Assembly (NCBI GenBank): GCA_022826645.1
Contig: JAJDUM010000030.1
Location: 1 to 64,000 of the forward strand
DNA: 64,000 nucleotides
Direction of reading: 5' to 3'
Source: Candidatus Poribacteria bacterium
GTDB taxonomy: Bacteria > Poribacteria > WGA-4E > PCPOR2b
In this document: in pieces, positions 42,222 through 52,202 of the stretch
Layout: each line of letters begins with the position of its first letter
How positions within the stretch are numbered: the first letter of the stretch is position 1
Notes under the pieces: generated by a model
The model's input: only the letters and a program-made list of their open reading frames with translations
Told to the model about the DNA's origin: nothing
Database searches by the model: none
Position numbers and translations under genes: made by a program

Positions 42222-43859
42222 ATGGATACAAACCAACTCTACTACGGCGACAATCTGGATATTTTAAGAAACCATATCCCCGACGAAAGTGTCGATCTCA
42301 TCTACATTGATCCGCCGTTCAACTCGAATCAAGCCTATAACGTGATTTTCAGTGAGGCGGACGGCTCATCGTCACAGGCGCAGATCCAAGCCTTTGAGGA
42401 TACATGGCGTTGGGGTGAAGCCACCGAGGGGGCATATCATGAACTGATCGGGACCGCGCCACATCTTCTGGTAGAGACAATCAAGAGTTTTCGCGGCTTC
42501 CTTACAGAGACAAATCTGATGGCGTACCTCGTGATGATGGCGTTGCGATTGGTGGAGCTTCATCGTGCCCTGAAGCCGACGGGGAGTTTTTATCTCCATT
42601 GTGACCCAACGGCATCGCACTATCTGAAGATTATCTTGGATCAGATTTTTGGTGTTGAAAATTTTCGGAATGAGATTTATTGGAAAAGAAAGACGGGGCG
42701 TGCTGGACCAACCAATCGTTTTGGAACTTCCTGTGATACACTCCTTTGGTTTTCTAAGTCTAGTGACTATTTGTTTACTCCTCAATATCGAGAAAGCAAC
42801 CCTGAATATATCAAGAAGATGTTTCGTTATACTGATGAAAATGGCCGACGCTATAGAATTGATAATCTTGCAAGTCCAAATCCAAGACCAAATCTAACGT
42901 ATGAGTATAAAGGCTATAGACCACCAGAAAAAGGGTGGGCGATCTCCCGTGAAAAGATGGAACAGTGGGATAAGGAAGGACGCCTTCATTTTCCTAAATC
43001 TCCTGATGGTCGTATCCAGCGGAAACGCTACTTAGATGAGTTGAAAGGCGAAGAAGTTCCTTCCCTTTGGGATGATATTCCGCCTATTGGGTCACAGGCG
43101 AAAGAGCGTCTCGGCTATCCGACCCAAAAACCGGAAGCATTGCTTGAGCGGATTATTCAAGCGAGTAGTAACGAAGGCGATGTTGTGCTGGATGCTTTCT
43201 GTGGTTGCGGGACGGCTGTCGCTGTTGCCCAACGGCTTAACCGCCGGTGGATTGGTATTGACATTACGCACCTTGCCATCACTTTGTTGAAGTACCGTCT
43301 TGCTGATGTCTTCGGTGATGATGTGAAATATGAAATCATCGGCGAGCCGAAAGATGCAACAAGTGCGAAGGCTTTAGCTAATCAGGATCGGTATCAATTC
43401 CAGTGGTGGGCGTTAAGTCTGATTCGAGCGAGACCGTATCAAGGCAAAAAGAAGGGAGCGGACGAGGGCGTGGACGGGGTGATTTATTATGAGGACGTTG
43501 ACCCGGACAAGCCAAAAAAGATGCTGACCCGAAAAATTGTCGTTCAGGTCAAGAGCGGGAAGGTTTCTGTCAAGGACATACGGGAACTGAAATCGGTCGT
43601 CGAAGCCCAAGACGCTGTAATTGGTGTCTTTATCACGCTGAACCCGCCCACTCAACCGATGGTTAAGGAAGCAGCGACAGCGGGACGTTTTCAATGGCTT
43701 CATGTCACCCACACGACATATCCAAAGATTCAGATTCGGACAATTGATGAACTGCTTTCGGGAAACGGTATTGAATATCCGCAGACACCTGTTGATGTCA
43801 CATTCCGCCGGGCGGAGCGAGCAGCCCGCCAAAGCCAACAACTGGAGATAGAGACGTGA
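42222..43859 (+). CDS. DNA methyltransferase fused to an Mrr-like nuclease domain
   Basis: A 545-residue protein. The N-terminal ~380 residues are a beta-class N6-adenine or N4-cytosine methyltransferase: motif [16 protein letters not shown] (~residue 30), the target-recognition region, then motif [17 protein letters not shown] (~325). The C-terminal ~160 residues look like an Mrr-type restriction domain: [14 protein letters not shown] supplies the Asp and [23 protein letters not shown] supplies Q-x-K. A single chain would both modify and cut DNA, a one-gene R-M system. The neighbouring GNAT and protease-like genes have no known link to it. Confidence 0.82.
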   Translation: MDTNQLYYGDNLDILRNHIPDESVDLIYIDPPFNSNQAYNVIFSEADGSSSQAQIQAFEDTWRWGEATEGAYHELIGTAPHLLVETIKSFRGFLTETNLMAYLVMMALRLVELHRALKPTGSFYLHCDPTASHYLKIILDQIFGVENFRNEIYWKRKTGRAGPTNRFGTSCDTLLWFSKSSDYLFTPQYRESNPEYIKKMFRYTDENGRRYRIDNLASPNPRPNLTYEYKGYRPPEKGWAISREKMEQWDKEGRLHFPKSPDGRIQRKRYLDELKGEEVPSLWDDIPPIGSQAKERLGYPTQKPEALLERIIQASSNEGDVVLDAFCGCGTAVAVAQRLNRRWIGIDITHLAITLLKYRLADVFGDDVKYEIIGEPKDATSAKALANQDRYQFQWWALSLIRARPYQGKKKGADEGVDGVIYYEDVDPDKPKKMLTRKIVVQVKSGKVSVKDIRELKSVVEAQDAVIGVFITLNPPTQPMVKEAATAGRFQWLHVTHTTYPKIQIRTIDELLSGNGIEYPQTPVDVTFRRAERAARQSQQLEIET

Positions 43860-44015
43860 TAACCTTTGTTGTGATCTATTAGAAATCGAGTTTTTGTCAG
43901 GGCAACCACAAGGGTTGCCCCTACAGGTACGGAGTGACAGATGTAGGGGCAGGTCTTGTGCCTGCCCTACGATAGACAGCAACACCGTTTATTCCCTGAA
44001 GGGGTGACGAAACAC
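43860..44015. repeat. Short hairpin repeats between genes
   Basis: Contains agggcaaccacaagggttgccc and gtaggggcaggtcttgtgcctgcccta, two palindromes of the same style as other intergenic hairpins of this genome. They may act as terminators after the methyltransferase gene. Confidence 0.45.
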
Positions 44016-44633
44016 ATGAAAAAACGGCAAGCACAGGAATGGCTCCAAGAAATCTATAAGCATCCAAAGCGGTATGAAGGCAAGGTAGTTATCATTTTGA
44101 ACGACACCCAGATCGTCGGTGTAGCTGAAGACTTTGCAGCGGCACAGTGCGAACGAGAACGACTCGCTGCTTCCTCTTATAACGGAAAAATGACGCTTTT
44201 TCTTGTTCCGCGGCACGTCAACCAGGTACGGATTCGTACGCTACGTTTCCGAAGTCTCAGAGAAGATCTGTGGGAACCTGTATATCTTGTGAATTTGCAA
44301 ACGAATCACGGGGAGATTCAGAACTGCGAAATGTTGATTGACTCTGGAGCGGACATCAGCCTGATTCCGTTCCATACGGGTAGGTCGCTTGGCTTATCTC
44401 GTAGCGACGAAGAAATATTATCATTTGCAAGAGGCGTAGGCGGGTCCGTTAGCTATTTGCTGCGGAGAATTGTTCTGGTGATTGATGGACATCCTGTCAG
44501 CGCGGTGGTTGCTTGGTGTCAAGACGAGGACATTGAAGACCTGATTGTGGGTAGACAAGATGTGTTTGATGCTTTTCATATCGAGTTTAGGCAGAATGAG
44601 AAAAGGATAATTTTCAAACCAGTTGAGAATTAG
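44016..44633 (+). CDS. DUF5678 fused to a retropepsin-like aspartic protease domain
   Basis: A 205-residue protein. The first ~65 residues (EWLQEIYKHPKRYEGKVVIILNDTQIVGVAEDFAAAQ...MTLFLVPR) fit DUF5678. The rest is a single retropepsin-like lobe, CEMLIDSGADISLIPF with DSGA in place of DTGA, and DLIVGRQDVFDAFHIEF at the end. Active enzymes work as dimers. In other bacteria these two domains are commonly separate neighbouring genes; here they are one chain. The ORF-track start is 20 codons early; ATG 44016 has GAAGGGG upstream. It precedes carA by 14 bp. Confidence 0.75.
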   Translation: MKKRQAQEWLQEIYKHPKRYEGKVVIILNDTQIVGVAEDFAAAQCERERLAASSYNGKMTLFLVPRHVNQVRIRTLRFRSLREDLWEPVYLVNLQTNHGEIQNCEMLIDSGADISLIPFHTGRSLGLSRSDEEILSFARGVGGSVSYLLRRIVLVIDGHPVSAVVAWCQDEDIEDLIVGRQDVFDAFHIEFRQNEKRIIFKPVEN

Positions 44634-44647
44634 GGAAGAGTAATCCA

Positions 44648-45832
44648 ATGAAAGCAATTCTCGCATTAGCAGACGGAACAACCTTTGAAGGGGAACATTT
44701 CGGCGCGACCGGGGAAACCTCCGGTGAGGTGGTCTTTAACACCAGTATGACCGGATACCAAGAGATCCTCACCGATCCATCCTACAAAGGGCAAATTGTT
44801 ACGATGACCTACCCGTTGATTGGAAACTACGGCTGCAACGATATTGATGTCGAATCAATTCGACCGCAAGCCGAAGGATTTGTTGTACGTGAATATAGCG
44901 CGTACGAGAGCAACTGGCGTTCTCAGTCCAATCTCGGTAGCTACCTCGAAGAAAATGGGATTATCGGTATCCACGGTATTGACACCCGCGCATTAACCAA
45001 ACGGCTCAGGGTGCATGGTGTCATGGACGGCATTCTCTCGACCGAAGACCTTGACCCCCAAAGCTTGGTCGCCAAAGCGCAGGCGTGGCACGGACTCGTT
45101 GGCGTGGATATGGTTCAGTACGTGACCTGTCCTAACCCGTACGCATGGGAAACTCGCGCCCCCGAATCAAACACCCTTTCTGACCTGACCTCCACCACCG
45201 ATGATAAAAATTCTCAACTCACAATTGACTTTGACACAACAGGAATCGAGGCACAATCAACTCCACAATTCCGGGTAATTGCGGTGGATTTCGGGGTCAA
45301 ATATAACATCTTGCGCCAACTCACCCAACACGGTTGTCAAGTGCAAGTGGTTCCAGCACACACCTCCGCAGAAGATATTCTCGCTGCCAATCCGGATGGT
45401 ATCTTCCTATCCAACGGTCCCGGCGATCCGGAACCGATTGAATACGGGATAAAGACGGTTCGGCAGCTGATAGGCGTGAAGCCGACTTTTGGCATCTGTT
45501 TAGGGCATCAACTGTTGGGGCTCGCGCTCGGTGGAAAGACCTTCAAACTCAAATTCGGACATCGTGGCGCGAATCAGCCTGTTAAACGATTTGACACAGA
45601 TCAGGTCGAAATTACTTCACAAAATCACGGTTTCTGCGTGGACATCGATTCACTGCCAAACGATGTAAAGGTAACGCATATTAATCTAAACGATCAAACC
45701 CTTGAAGGGATGGAACATAGAGAATACCCAATGTTCTCTGTGCAGTACCATCCAGAGGCGTCTCCCGGTCCCCACGACGCAAGTTATCTTTTTAAGAGGT
45801 TTACAGATCTGATGCAGGAACATAAAAACTAA
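44648..45832 (+). CDS. carA: Carbamoyl-phosphate synthase small subunit
   Basis: A 394-residue glutamine amidotransferase subunit. N-terminal ALADGTTFEGEHFGATGETSGEVVFNTSMTGYQE; the triad Cys is in FGICLGHQLLGLALGG and His/Glu in QYHPEASPGPHD. It supplies ammonia to CarB for carbamoyl phosphate, shared by pyrimidine and arginine synthesis. It is 22 bp upstream of carB. No second PyrR loop was found directly upstream of it. Confidence 0.96.
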   Translation: MKAILALADGTTFEGEHFGATGETSGEVVFNTSMTGYQEILTDPSYKGQIVTMTYPLIGNYGCNDIDVESIRPQAEGFVVREYSAYESNWRSQSNLGSYLEENGIIGIHGIDTRALTKRLRVHGVMDGILSTEDLDPQSLVAKAQAWHGLVGVDMVQYVTCPNPYAWETRAPESNTLSDLTSTTDDKNSQLTIDFDTTGIEAQSTPQFRVIAVDFGVKYNILRQLTQHGCQVQVVPAHTSAEDILAANPDGIFLSNGPGDPEPIEYGIKTVRQLIGVKPTFGICLGHQLLGLALGGKTFKLKFGHRGANQPVKRFDTDQVEITSQNHGFCVDIDSLPNDVKVTHINLNDQTLEGMEHREYPMFSVQYHPEASPGPHDASYLFKRFTDLMQEHKN

Positions 45833-45854
45833 GGATACGATGAGGTAGCTCACC

Positions 45855-48800
45855 ATGCCAAAGCGAACTGACATCAAAAAGATCCTAATTATCGGCTCCG
45901 GTCCGATTATTATCGGTCAAGCCTGTGAGTTTGACTATTCGGGCACCCAGGCGTGTAAATCCTTGAAGGAGGAGGGGTATGAGGTTGTCCTTGTCAACAG
46001 TAATCCGGCAACGATTATGACAGACACGGAGCTTGCAGACCGAACCTATGTCGAACCGATCGGAGCGGATATCGCCGAAAAGATCATCGCGCAAGAGCGA
46101 CCCCAAGCCTTGCTCCCAACCTTGGGTGGACAGACAGGGTTAAATGTCTCTGTTGAACTTGCCGAATCGGGTGCCTTGGACAAATATGACGTTGAGTTGA
46201 TTGGTGCAAAACTTCCCGCCATCAAAAAAGCGGAGGATCGAGATCTATTCAAAAAGGCGATGATAAGCATTGGCTTGTCGGTGCCAAAAAGCGGTATCGC
46301 TCATTCGTTTGACGATGCGACTGCCATCATTGACGAGATCGGCTACCCCGCTATTATTCGACCCGCGTTTACGCTCGGCGGCACCGGTGGGGGTATTGCT
46401 TACAATATCGAAGAATTTCGGGACATAGTTGAGTACGGATTGGGATTGAGTCCGGTCAACGAGGTGTTAATCGAAGAATCGGTAATCGGCTGGAAAGAAT
46501 TCGAACTTGAGGTCATGCGGGACGGGACGGATAACGTGGTGATTATCTGCTCCATCGAAAATTTTGATCCGATGGGGGTTCACACCGGGGACAGTATTAC
46601 AGTTGCGCCTGCACAGACCTTGACGGACAAAGAATATCAGCAGATGCGGGATGCGGCAATTAAGATTATTCGTGAAATTGGCGTGGATACCGGTGGCTCG
46701 AATATCCAGTTTGCTGTCGATCCTGATACCGGAAAACAGGTTGTGATCGAAATGAACCCGCGGGTCTCTCGGAGTTCTGCGCTCGCCTCCAAAGCCACCG
46801 GGTTTCCAATAGCAAAAATCGCCGCAAAACTGGCTGTCGGATACACGCTCGATGAGCTACCCAACGATATTACTCGCAAAACCCCCGCATCATTTGAACC
46901 GACGATTGATTATGTTGTCACAAAGATTCCGCGTTGGGCATTTGAAAAGTTCACCGGTACCGATGAAACGCTGACCACCATGATGAAGTCCGTGGGCGAG
47001 GCGATGGCGATCGGACGGACGTTCAAGGAATCCTTGCAGAAAGGGTTGAGATCGTTAGAAAATGGGTGGGCAGGACTCGATAGCCGTGCCGTCGAAGAAT
47101 TGCCGGTCTCAGAACTTCCACAGAAGTTGACCATTCCCAATATGGAGCGTATTCTCTACATAAAACAGGCTTTCCAAAGCGGAATGAGCATCGATCAGAT
47201 TCACGGATATACACACATTGATCCGTTTTTCCTGTATAATATGAAGGAAATTATCGATTTTGAGGACGAAATTCGTAAGGTCGGAAGCGAAAGTAAACTG
47301 GATACTCTGAATAGTCCCCAGCTGCCTGATTCGTCCGTGTTCCTGCTCCGCAAAGCGAAGCAGTACGGTTTCTCAGATCGCCAGATAGGGGAACTTTGGA
47401 ATGCCTCTGAAACAAGTATTCGGGCGTTACGGAAAGAACACGGAATCGAAGCCACCTTCAAGACGGTAGACACATGTGCTGCGGAATTTGAGGCGGAGAC
47501 ACCCTACTACTACTCAACCTACGGCATGGAGGATGAAGTCAGGCCCAGCCAAAAAAAGAAAATTCTGATTTTAGGCAGCGGTCCGAATCGGATCGGTCAA
47601 GGAATTGAATTTGATTACTGTTGTGTTCATGCAGCGCTCGCACTTAAAGAGGATAACTATGAGACCATTATGGTCAACAGCAATCCCGAAACTGTGAGCA
47701 CCGATTACGACACCTCGGATCGACTCTACTTTGAACCGCTCACGCACGAAAATGTATTGAATATTGTCGATCGGGAAAAACCGGACGGGGTGATCGTGCA
47801 GCTTGGTGGACAGACGCCTTTGAATCTCGCGCTCGGACTTCAGAAGGCAGGCGTTCCAATTATCGGAACAAGCCCAGAGGACATTGCACGATCTGAAGAC
47901 CGAAAACAATTCACAGAGTTGCTCGATGGACTCGACTTGATGCAACCCCCAAATGGTACGGCAACCTCAGCGAAAGAAGCCATACCAATTGCCGCAGCAC
48001 TCGGATACCCAGTTATGGTACGCCCCTCTTACGTTTTGGGAGGGCGCGCGATGCAGATTGTCTATGACCAAGACGCGCTGGAAGCCTATATGGATACAGC
48101 CGTAGCAGCTTCTCCCGAACATCCTGTGCTAATTGACAAGTATCTGGAGGATGCAATCGAAGTTGACGTTGATGCGATTTCTGATGGGGATCTTACCGTC
48201 GTTGGCGGCATCATGGAACATATTGAAGAGGCAGGGATCCACTCCGGAGACAGCGACTGCGTGTTGCCGCCTTACACACTTGTTGAAGACCAGATTGATA
48301 CCCTCAAGCAGCATACTAACGCACTTGCAAAAGCACTCAACGTGCGTGGCCTGATGAATATACAGTATGCGATAAAAAACGATGAGATTTATGTGTTAGA
48401 GGTGAACCCACGGGCATCGCGCACCGTGCCGTTTGTGAGCAAGACCATTGGGGTGCCGCTGGCAAAACTCGCCGCCCGTATCATGACCGGGAAGACCCTT
48501 GCAGAACTTGGATTCACCACAGAGATTGAGACAGATTATTTTTCGGTGAAAGCGCCGGTCTTTCCGTTCAATCGCTTTCCGGGAGCAAATTCTCAGCTTG
48601 GACCTGAGATGAAATCGACAGGCGAGGTGATGGGGATCGATGCAGACTTGAGCATCGCTTTCGCCAAAGCGCAACAAGCGGTCGGCTATGGATTACCTCT
48701 CGGCGGTCATGCGTTCATCAGCGTAAAAAACAAAGATAAACGTGCGATTATCTTTATCGCCAAAAAGTTGGTTGATTTGGGCTTTCAACTGATTGCGACG

Positions 48801-49097
48801 CACGGCACAGCGAAGGTGCTGCGTCGGAACGGCATGGAGGTGACACTGGTCCACAGTATCGGCAAAGGGCGTCCGACCATCCACGATTACGTCAAGAACC
48901 ACGCCGTTGATCTTATTATCAATACGCCGACCGGGTATGCACATCGTCCGAACGAGGAATTAATCCGGCAGATGGCAATTGATTACGGAATTACCCTGTT
49001 TTCTACAATTGCAGGGGCGTCAGCGGCAATCAATAGCATTGAGGCGCTCCGTCGTGGCGAGATTACTGTAACCCCGTTGCAAGATTATTACGTCTGA
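45855..49097 (+). CDS. carB: Carbamoyl-phosphate synthase large subunit
   Basis: A 1080-residue enzyme with two homologous ATP-grasp halves: [20 protein letters not shown] near the start and [20 protein letters not shown] near residue 575, [10 protein letters not shown] and [10 protein letters not shown] glycine-rich loops, and a C-terminal allosteric MGS domain ([18 protein letters not shown]). Full normal length, no oddity. Confidence 0.97.
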   Translation: MPKRTDIKKILIIGSGPIIIGQACEFDYSGTQACKSLKEEGYEVVLVNSNPATIMTDTELADRTYVEPIGADIAEKIIAQERPQALLPTLGGQTGLNVSVELAESGALDKYDVELIGAKLPAIKKAEDRDLFKKAMISIGLSVPKSGIAHSFDDATAIIDEIGYPAIIRPAFTLGGTGGGIAYNIEEFRDIVEYGLGLSPVNEVLIEESVIGWKEFELEVMRDGTDNVVIICSIENFDPMGVHTGDSITVAPAQTLTDKEYQQMRDAAIKIIREIGVDTGGSNIQFAVDPDTGKQVVIEMNPRVSRSSALASKATGFPIAKIAAKLAVGYTLDELPNDITRKTPASFEPTIDYVVTKIPRWAFEKFTGTDETLTTMMKSVGEAMAIGRTFKESLQKGLRSLENGWAGLDSRAVEELPVSELPQKLTIPNMERILYIKQAFQSGMSIDQIHGYTHIDPFFLYNMKEIIDFEDEIRKVGSESKLDTLNSPQLPDSSVFLLRKAKQYGFSDRQIGELWNASETSIRALRKEHGIEATFKTVDTCAAEFEAETPYYYSTYGMEDEVRPSQKKKILILGSGPNRIGQGIEFDYCCVHAALALKEDNYETIMVNSNPETVSTDYDTSDRLYFEPLTHENVLNIVDREKPDGVIVQLGGQTPLNLALGLQKAGVPIIGTSPEDIARSEDRKQFTELLDGLDLMQPPNGTATSAKEAIPIAAALGYPVMVRPSYVLGGRAMQIVYDQDALEAYMDTAVAASPEHPVLIDKYLEDAIEVDVDAISDGDLTVVGGIMEHIEEAGIHSGDSDCVLPPYTLVEDQIDTLKQHTNALAKALNVRGLMNIQYAIKNDEIYVLEVNPRASRTVPFVSKTIGVPLAKLAARIMTGKTLAELGFTTEIETDYFSVKAPVFPFNRFPGANSQLGPEMKSTGEVMGIDADLSIAFAKAQQAVGYGLPLGGHAFISVKNKDKRAIIFIAKKLVDLGFQLIATHGTAKVLRRNGMEVTLVHSIGKGRPTIHDYVKNHAVDLIINTPTGYAHRPNEELIRQMAIDYGITLFSTIAGASAAINSIEALRRGEITVTPLQDYYV

Positions 49098-49262
49098 ACC
49101 ATCAAAGAATAGAAAGAGCCAAGGGGATAGGAAAAGGCAGCGGTTGAAAACTCCCCAAACTGACTTACTGCACAATATTGATTATCTGTCGCAACTTTAT
49201 AACGCGTCTTGAAACATAGCAATACTACATGGCATATTAGACTTCATGGAAGGGAGATAAAA

Positions 49263-50051
49263 ATGGCAACTAATCAGATTGAAAGGAACACCCGCCTTGT
49301 TCGTGCACTTGATGGAATTCTGGATAGTTTAGCGTTTGATGTTGCTCATCCGATAAAAGTCTTGAAGTTGGAGGAAGGCAAAGAGGTTGTTGTTGTACAA
49401 TCAAATGCGTTCACGATTTCACGTATCTATACGTCCGGACGCCCTGATGGCAAGAGACCTCATGGACGGGAGTCCTATTATGCGTACTTCTGCGAACAAC
49501 TTGAGGATTATAAACAGCAGCACGGTACAGACGAGGGGTTCGCTTTGACTCCAGAGGATTGGCGTGTTTTGTTCCGAGAATCGTACGATAGGTATACCCG
49601 TTATCTGCTGTTCGCGGGGATCAAGCGGTGGGCGGATGTCAAACGAGACACTGATACGAATCTTGCCTCTACGAATATGGCAAAGAACTATGCTCCTTCT
49701 GAGGTTGCGTGGGAGAGTTACCAGTATAAAGGCTATATGCTAATGATGAACAGCATGGCGAACGCTGAACTGTGTCTGATGGAAGATGACCGTCAAGGTG
49801 CATTGGATGAGGTCAATTTAGGAATTCAGCGCATTGGGAAATTCTGTGGAGAGTGTCTGCGCGAAAATTACGGTGATGCAGAAAACGTTACCCGCGAACG
49901 TTATTTGAGTAACCTGATTGAGTTTCGGTCAGATCTGGAGTCGGTGGAAGAAGGACTGGAAGGACCGGAAGAGAGTGACGAAGATGAGAGCGATCCGGTG
50001 GATTTCTTGGAGGAGTTGGAGGAACTTCTGGACGAGGAGAACCGAAATTAA
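49263..50051 (+). CDS. Hypothetical protein with acidic C-terminus
   Basis: A 262-residue soluble protein, largely helical, ending in a strongly acidic tail (EGLEGPEESDEDESDPVDFLEELEELLDEE). The stretch YQYKGYMLMMNSMANAELCLMEDDRQGALDEVNLGIQRIGKFC looks TPR- or UVR-like helical. I recognise no family. AGGGAG is well placed before ATG 49263; the ORF track starts 18 codons early. It follows carB after 165 bp with no clear terminator. Confidence 0.6.
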   Translation: MATNQIERNTRLVRALDGILDSLAFDVAHPIKVLKLEEGKEVVVVQSNAFTISRIYTSGRPDGKRPHGRESYYAYFCEQLEDYKQQHGTDEGFALTPEDWRVLFRESYDRYTRYLLFAGIKRWADVKRDTDTNLASTNMAKNYAPSEVAWESYQYKGYMLMMNSMANAELCLMEDDRQGALDEVNLGIQRIGKFCGECLRENYGDAENVTRERYLSNLIEFRSDLESVEEGLEGPEESDEDESDPVDFLEELEELLDEENRN

Positions 50052-50293
50052 GTTTTTGTTTGGCTCTGTTGAAAGTTGACAGCACGTAGGTTGGGTTGAA
50101 CGGTGGAAGTGGATTCTTGTCGAACACAAGCTACCCTTTTTAACAATACCCATTTATAGGATAGATAAAGTGAAACCCAACATCATACCCGTAGATCGGA
50201 CGTCCCCGGTCGCGTCGCGGTATCCTCTCGGACTTGCCCAACGCTCCCTGTAGAGATTCATATCCCGACACCCAAATGTCAACGTGTTGGCTA
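50052..50293. repeat. Intergenic repeat remnant 'gtgaaacccaaca'
   Basis: ataggatagataaagtgaaacccaacatcatacccgtagatcgg at ~50157-50200 is a diverged copy of the repeat next to the IS4 element at 9862. No gene is seen. Confidence 0.5.
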
Positions 50294-50773
50294 TCAGTCT
50301 GCTTTTATCCTGCCCCAAGTGCTTGCTAGGGTCTTATGTGCTTCTACAGCAAATACCGACGATATTATTTCAAGATCATCAATCAGCACAACTTCACGTG
50401 TTGGGCTGTACGTCAATAGCCCTACCCTTCCTGTGCCTTGCGTTGCTGCCTGCATCTTGATAACTTGCTTTGGTTTGCCCTCAGGCCCCGCAAATACAGT
50501 ATGTTCACCGCCTTTGACCTCGATTTTAACCTCAAACCACTGATTCACGGGTTTCCACTCCCATTCCTGTATCAGCTTTGTGGCAATTTGTCCACCAAGC
50601 ATACCGTTCCACTCAACTGCTATACAATCCAGCCACTTCAGACCTTCAGGTTTCGCATCCAGCTCAACCTCAGCGGACAGAGTGACTTGGTAATGCCGAA
50701 GATGTGGAGTCTCCTGTAGCCGATAAAACACCCCGACCTGACACCAATTCCCTTCTAGCCATTTCATTTTTTG
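50294..50773 (-). pseudogene. Secreted jelly-roll-like protein, C-terminal part, split by the TnpB element
   Basis: Codons from CAA 50773 read QKMKWLEGNWCQVGVFYRLQ... to the stop. Segments HYQVTLSAEVELDAKPEGLKWLDC, WFEVKIEVKGGEHTVFAGPEG and GRVGLLTYSPTREVVLIDDLEI fit a laminin-G/DUF1080-type beta-sandwich. The ORF-track start reads through the element end. Joined to 52026-52112 it gives a 188-residue exported protein. Confidence 0.75.
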
Positions 50774-50776
50774 ACA

Positions 50777-50841
50777 TACTCCCAACCCTAAAGGATTGGG
50801 ATTCTTGCGAGTCCCTCTCCTCAAGGATTAGAATTGCGCTA
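50777..50841 (-). ncRNA. Probable omega (re)RNA 3' part of the TnpB element
   Basis: TnpB nucleases use an RNA made from the 3' end of tnpB and the element's right end; the guide is the host sequence just beyond. This stretch between the tnpB stop and the element edge has the right place and holds two hairpins (gaatcccaatcctttagggttggg and gaggagagggactc). The guide would be caaaaaatgaaatggc. This is inferred from known TnpB systems. Confidence 0.45.
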
Positions 50842-51978
50842 TCAACAAGGATTGGACGGCGAGCTGCCGCTTACATCCTCTCCTGCGAGGGTCGATGCCC
50901 CAACCCTATGGATATTGATTGCGGCGTTGCGATCTCTATCCAACTGCGTGTGGCAGTTTGGACACTGCCAAGTTCTATCACGAAGATTCAGGTCTTGATT
51001 GACTTCACCACAGACATGACACGTTTTAGATGATGGATACCACTTGTCGATGGACACAACTTTTACACCCTTTTTGGCTGCAATGTATTTGAGTTTCTGC
51101 ACAAGGTCATAGAACCCCAAATCAGAGACTTTACGCCCCCAAAGGGATTTCATGCCCTGTAGGTTCAACGTCTCCAGTGCTATCCAGTCGTATCTGTCTG
51201 TCAGGTCATGTGCAAGTTTCCAGTGGAAGTCTTGTCGCTGATTGGCAATCTTGCGGTGCTTACAAGCGAGATTGCGCCTTGCCCTTACCCGGTTGTTTGA
51301 CCTGTTGACCTTTCGTGAATGGTTACGATTGGCACGTTTTATCGTCTTGATGCCGTGCTTAAAGAATTGTGGGGATTCGTAGTCATTGTGGTCAGACCCG
51401 GTTAGATATGTCTTTAGTCCAAAATCGAACCCCGCGTTGTTATCCGTCGTGGGTCGAAACAAATCCATATCTATGTGGTCAGTCAAAACGATTATCCATA
51501 CGTCGCCAACGCTGTCTCGTTTGACCGTGCAGCGTTTGGGTTTACCGAGTATGTCTCGGCTCTTGAAGTATTGATAGATATGCTTGCCAATACGGAGGTT
51601 ATTCGATTGAAGCAGCTTCCAACCTGCAACTTTGAGAGTGAACGACTTGTATAGAAAACGTTTCTTGAAACGAGGGCGACCAGAACGTTTGCTACTTGTG
51701 CCGTTGCTAAACAGTTTAGCGTATGCCTTATCAAGCCGATCTATCACGTCTTGCAACGATTGACTCGGCAGTTGATTCCAATGGGCATAACGAGGCAAAC
51801 GCTTTAACTTGGTCAAGTGTCGCATCAAAGACTTCTTGCCGGGATATTTGCCATAGATCGCATAGTACCGACGGCACAATGCGACGAAGTGATTCCAGAC
51901 GTGGGCATGACCATCTATGGTCTTGTGCAATTCACGGTTGCCGTGATTGGAATGCAACTTAAACTTGTAGGTTTTCAT
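50842..51978 (-). CDS. tnpB: TnpB-type RNA-guided nuclease
   Basis: A 378-residue TnpB. RuvC parts: first Asp in AGFDFGLKTYLTGSD, Glu in IALETLNLQGM, last Asp in LDRDRNAAINI. The zinc finger is CHVCGEVNQDLNLRDRTWQCPNCHTQ. The N-terminus, MKTYKFKLHSNHGNRELHKTIDGHAHVWNHFV, is typical. All catalytic residues are present, so it may be active. ATG 51978 is chosen; the ORF-track start is 34 codons early. Confidence 0.9.
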   Translation of the reverse strand: MKTYKFKLHSNHGNRELHKTIDGHAHVWNHFVALCRRYYAIYGKYPGKKSLMRHLTKLKRLPRYAHWNQLPSQSLQDVIDRLDKAYAKLFSNGTSSKRSGRPRFKKRFLYKSFTLKVAGWKLLQSNNLRIGKHIYQYFKSRDILGKPKRCTVKRDSVGDVWIIVLTDHIDMDLFRPTTDNNAGFDFGLKTYLTGSDHNDYESPQFFKHGIKTIKRANRNHSRKVNRSNNRVRARRNLACKHRKIANQRQDFHWKLAHDLTDRYDWIALETLNLQGMKSLWGRKVSDLGFYDLVQKLKYIAAKKGVKVVSIDKWYPSSKTCHVCGEVNQDLNLRDRTWQCPNCHTQLDRDRNAAINIHRVGASTLAGEDVSGSSPSNPC

Positions 51979-52025
51979 TGGAATTGTCTTTCCGTCTTTC
52001 GTGCCTTTTCTACAAGGTGCAGGGG

Positions 52026-52112
52026 ACAATCGAAAACCAACGCAGCGGAAGAAGGGACTAAGGACAAGAGCAAAGCACACAAAAAAATGACTGTCAACAC
52101 GTCTTTCTTCAT
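52026..52112 (-). pseudogene. Secreted jelly-roll-like protein, N-terminal part with signal peptide
   Basis: ATG 52112 behind GGGAGG gives MKKDVLTVIFLCALLLSLV, a signal peptide with a PSSA site, and ends VFDC at the element edge. Continues at 50773. The gene is thus broken after 29 codons. Confidence 0.75.
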
Positions 52113-52202
52113 GGGAGGGCCTCCCTTTTTGGGAAAGAATGTTCTTTGGAATTGGGACTTACGCAAAGGAACTGAAAACGGGTAAAATCATACAAATCCC
52201 CG

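Larger units (their letters stand above)
50774..52025 (-). mobile_element. IS200/IS605-type element carrying only tnpB
   Basis: A ~1.25-kb element without a tnpA, in an interrupted host gene. Its ends are fixed by the host reading frame (TGT|CAA), giving GATTGT left of the element and CAAAAAATG right of it, with TGT shared so the edge is ambiguous by 3 bp. The right end has the hairpin cccaaccctaaaggattggg, expected in the guide-RNA and right-end region. No target duplication is seen, as usual for this group. Confidence 0.8.

Noticed and set aside
44003-44216. Antisense ORFs across the retropepsin-like gene
   Set aside because: Shadow frames of a gene with good motifs on the plus strand.
50294-50824. 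Complete 176-aa gene starting MRRGTRKNPN
   Set aside because: Its first ~17 residues are the translated end of the TnpB element; the true protein starts at 52112.
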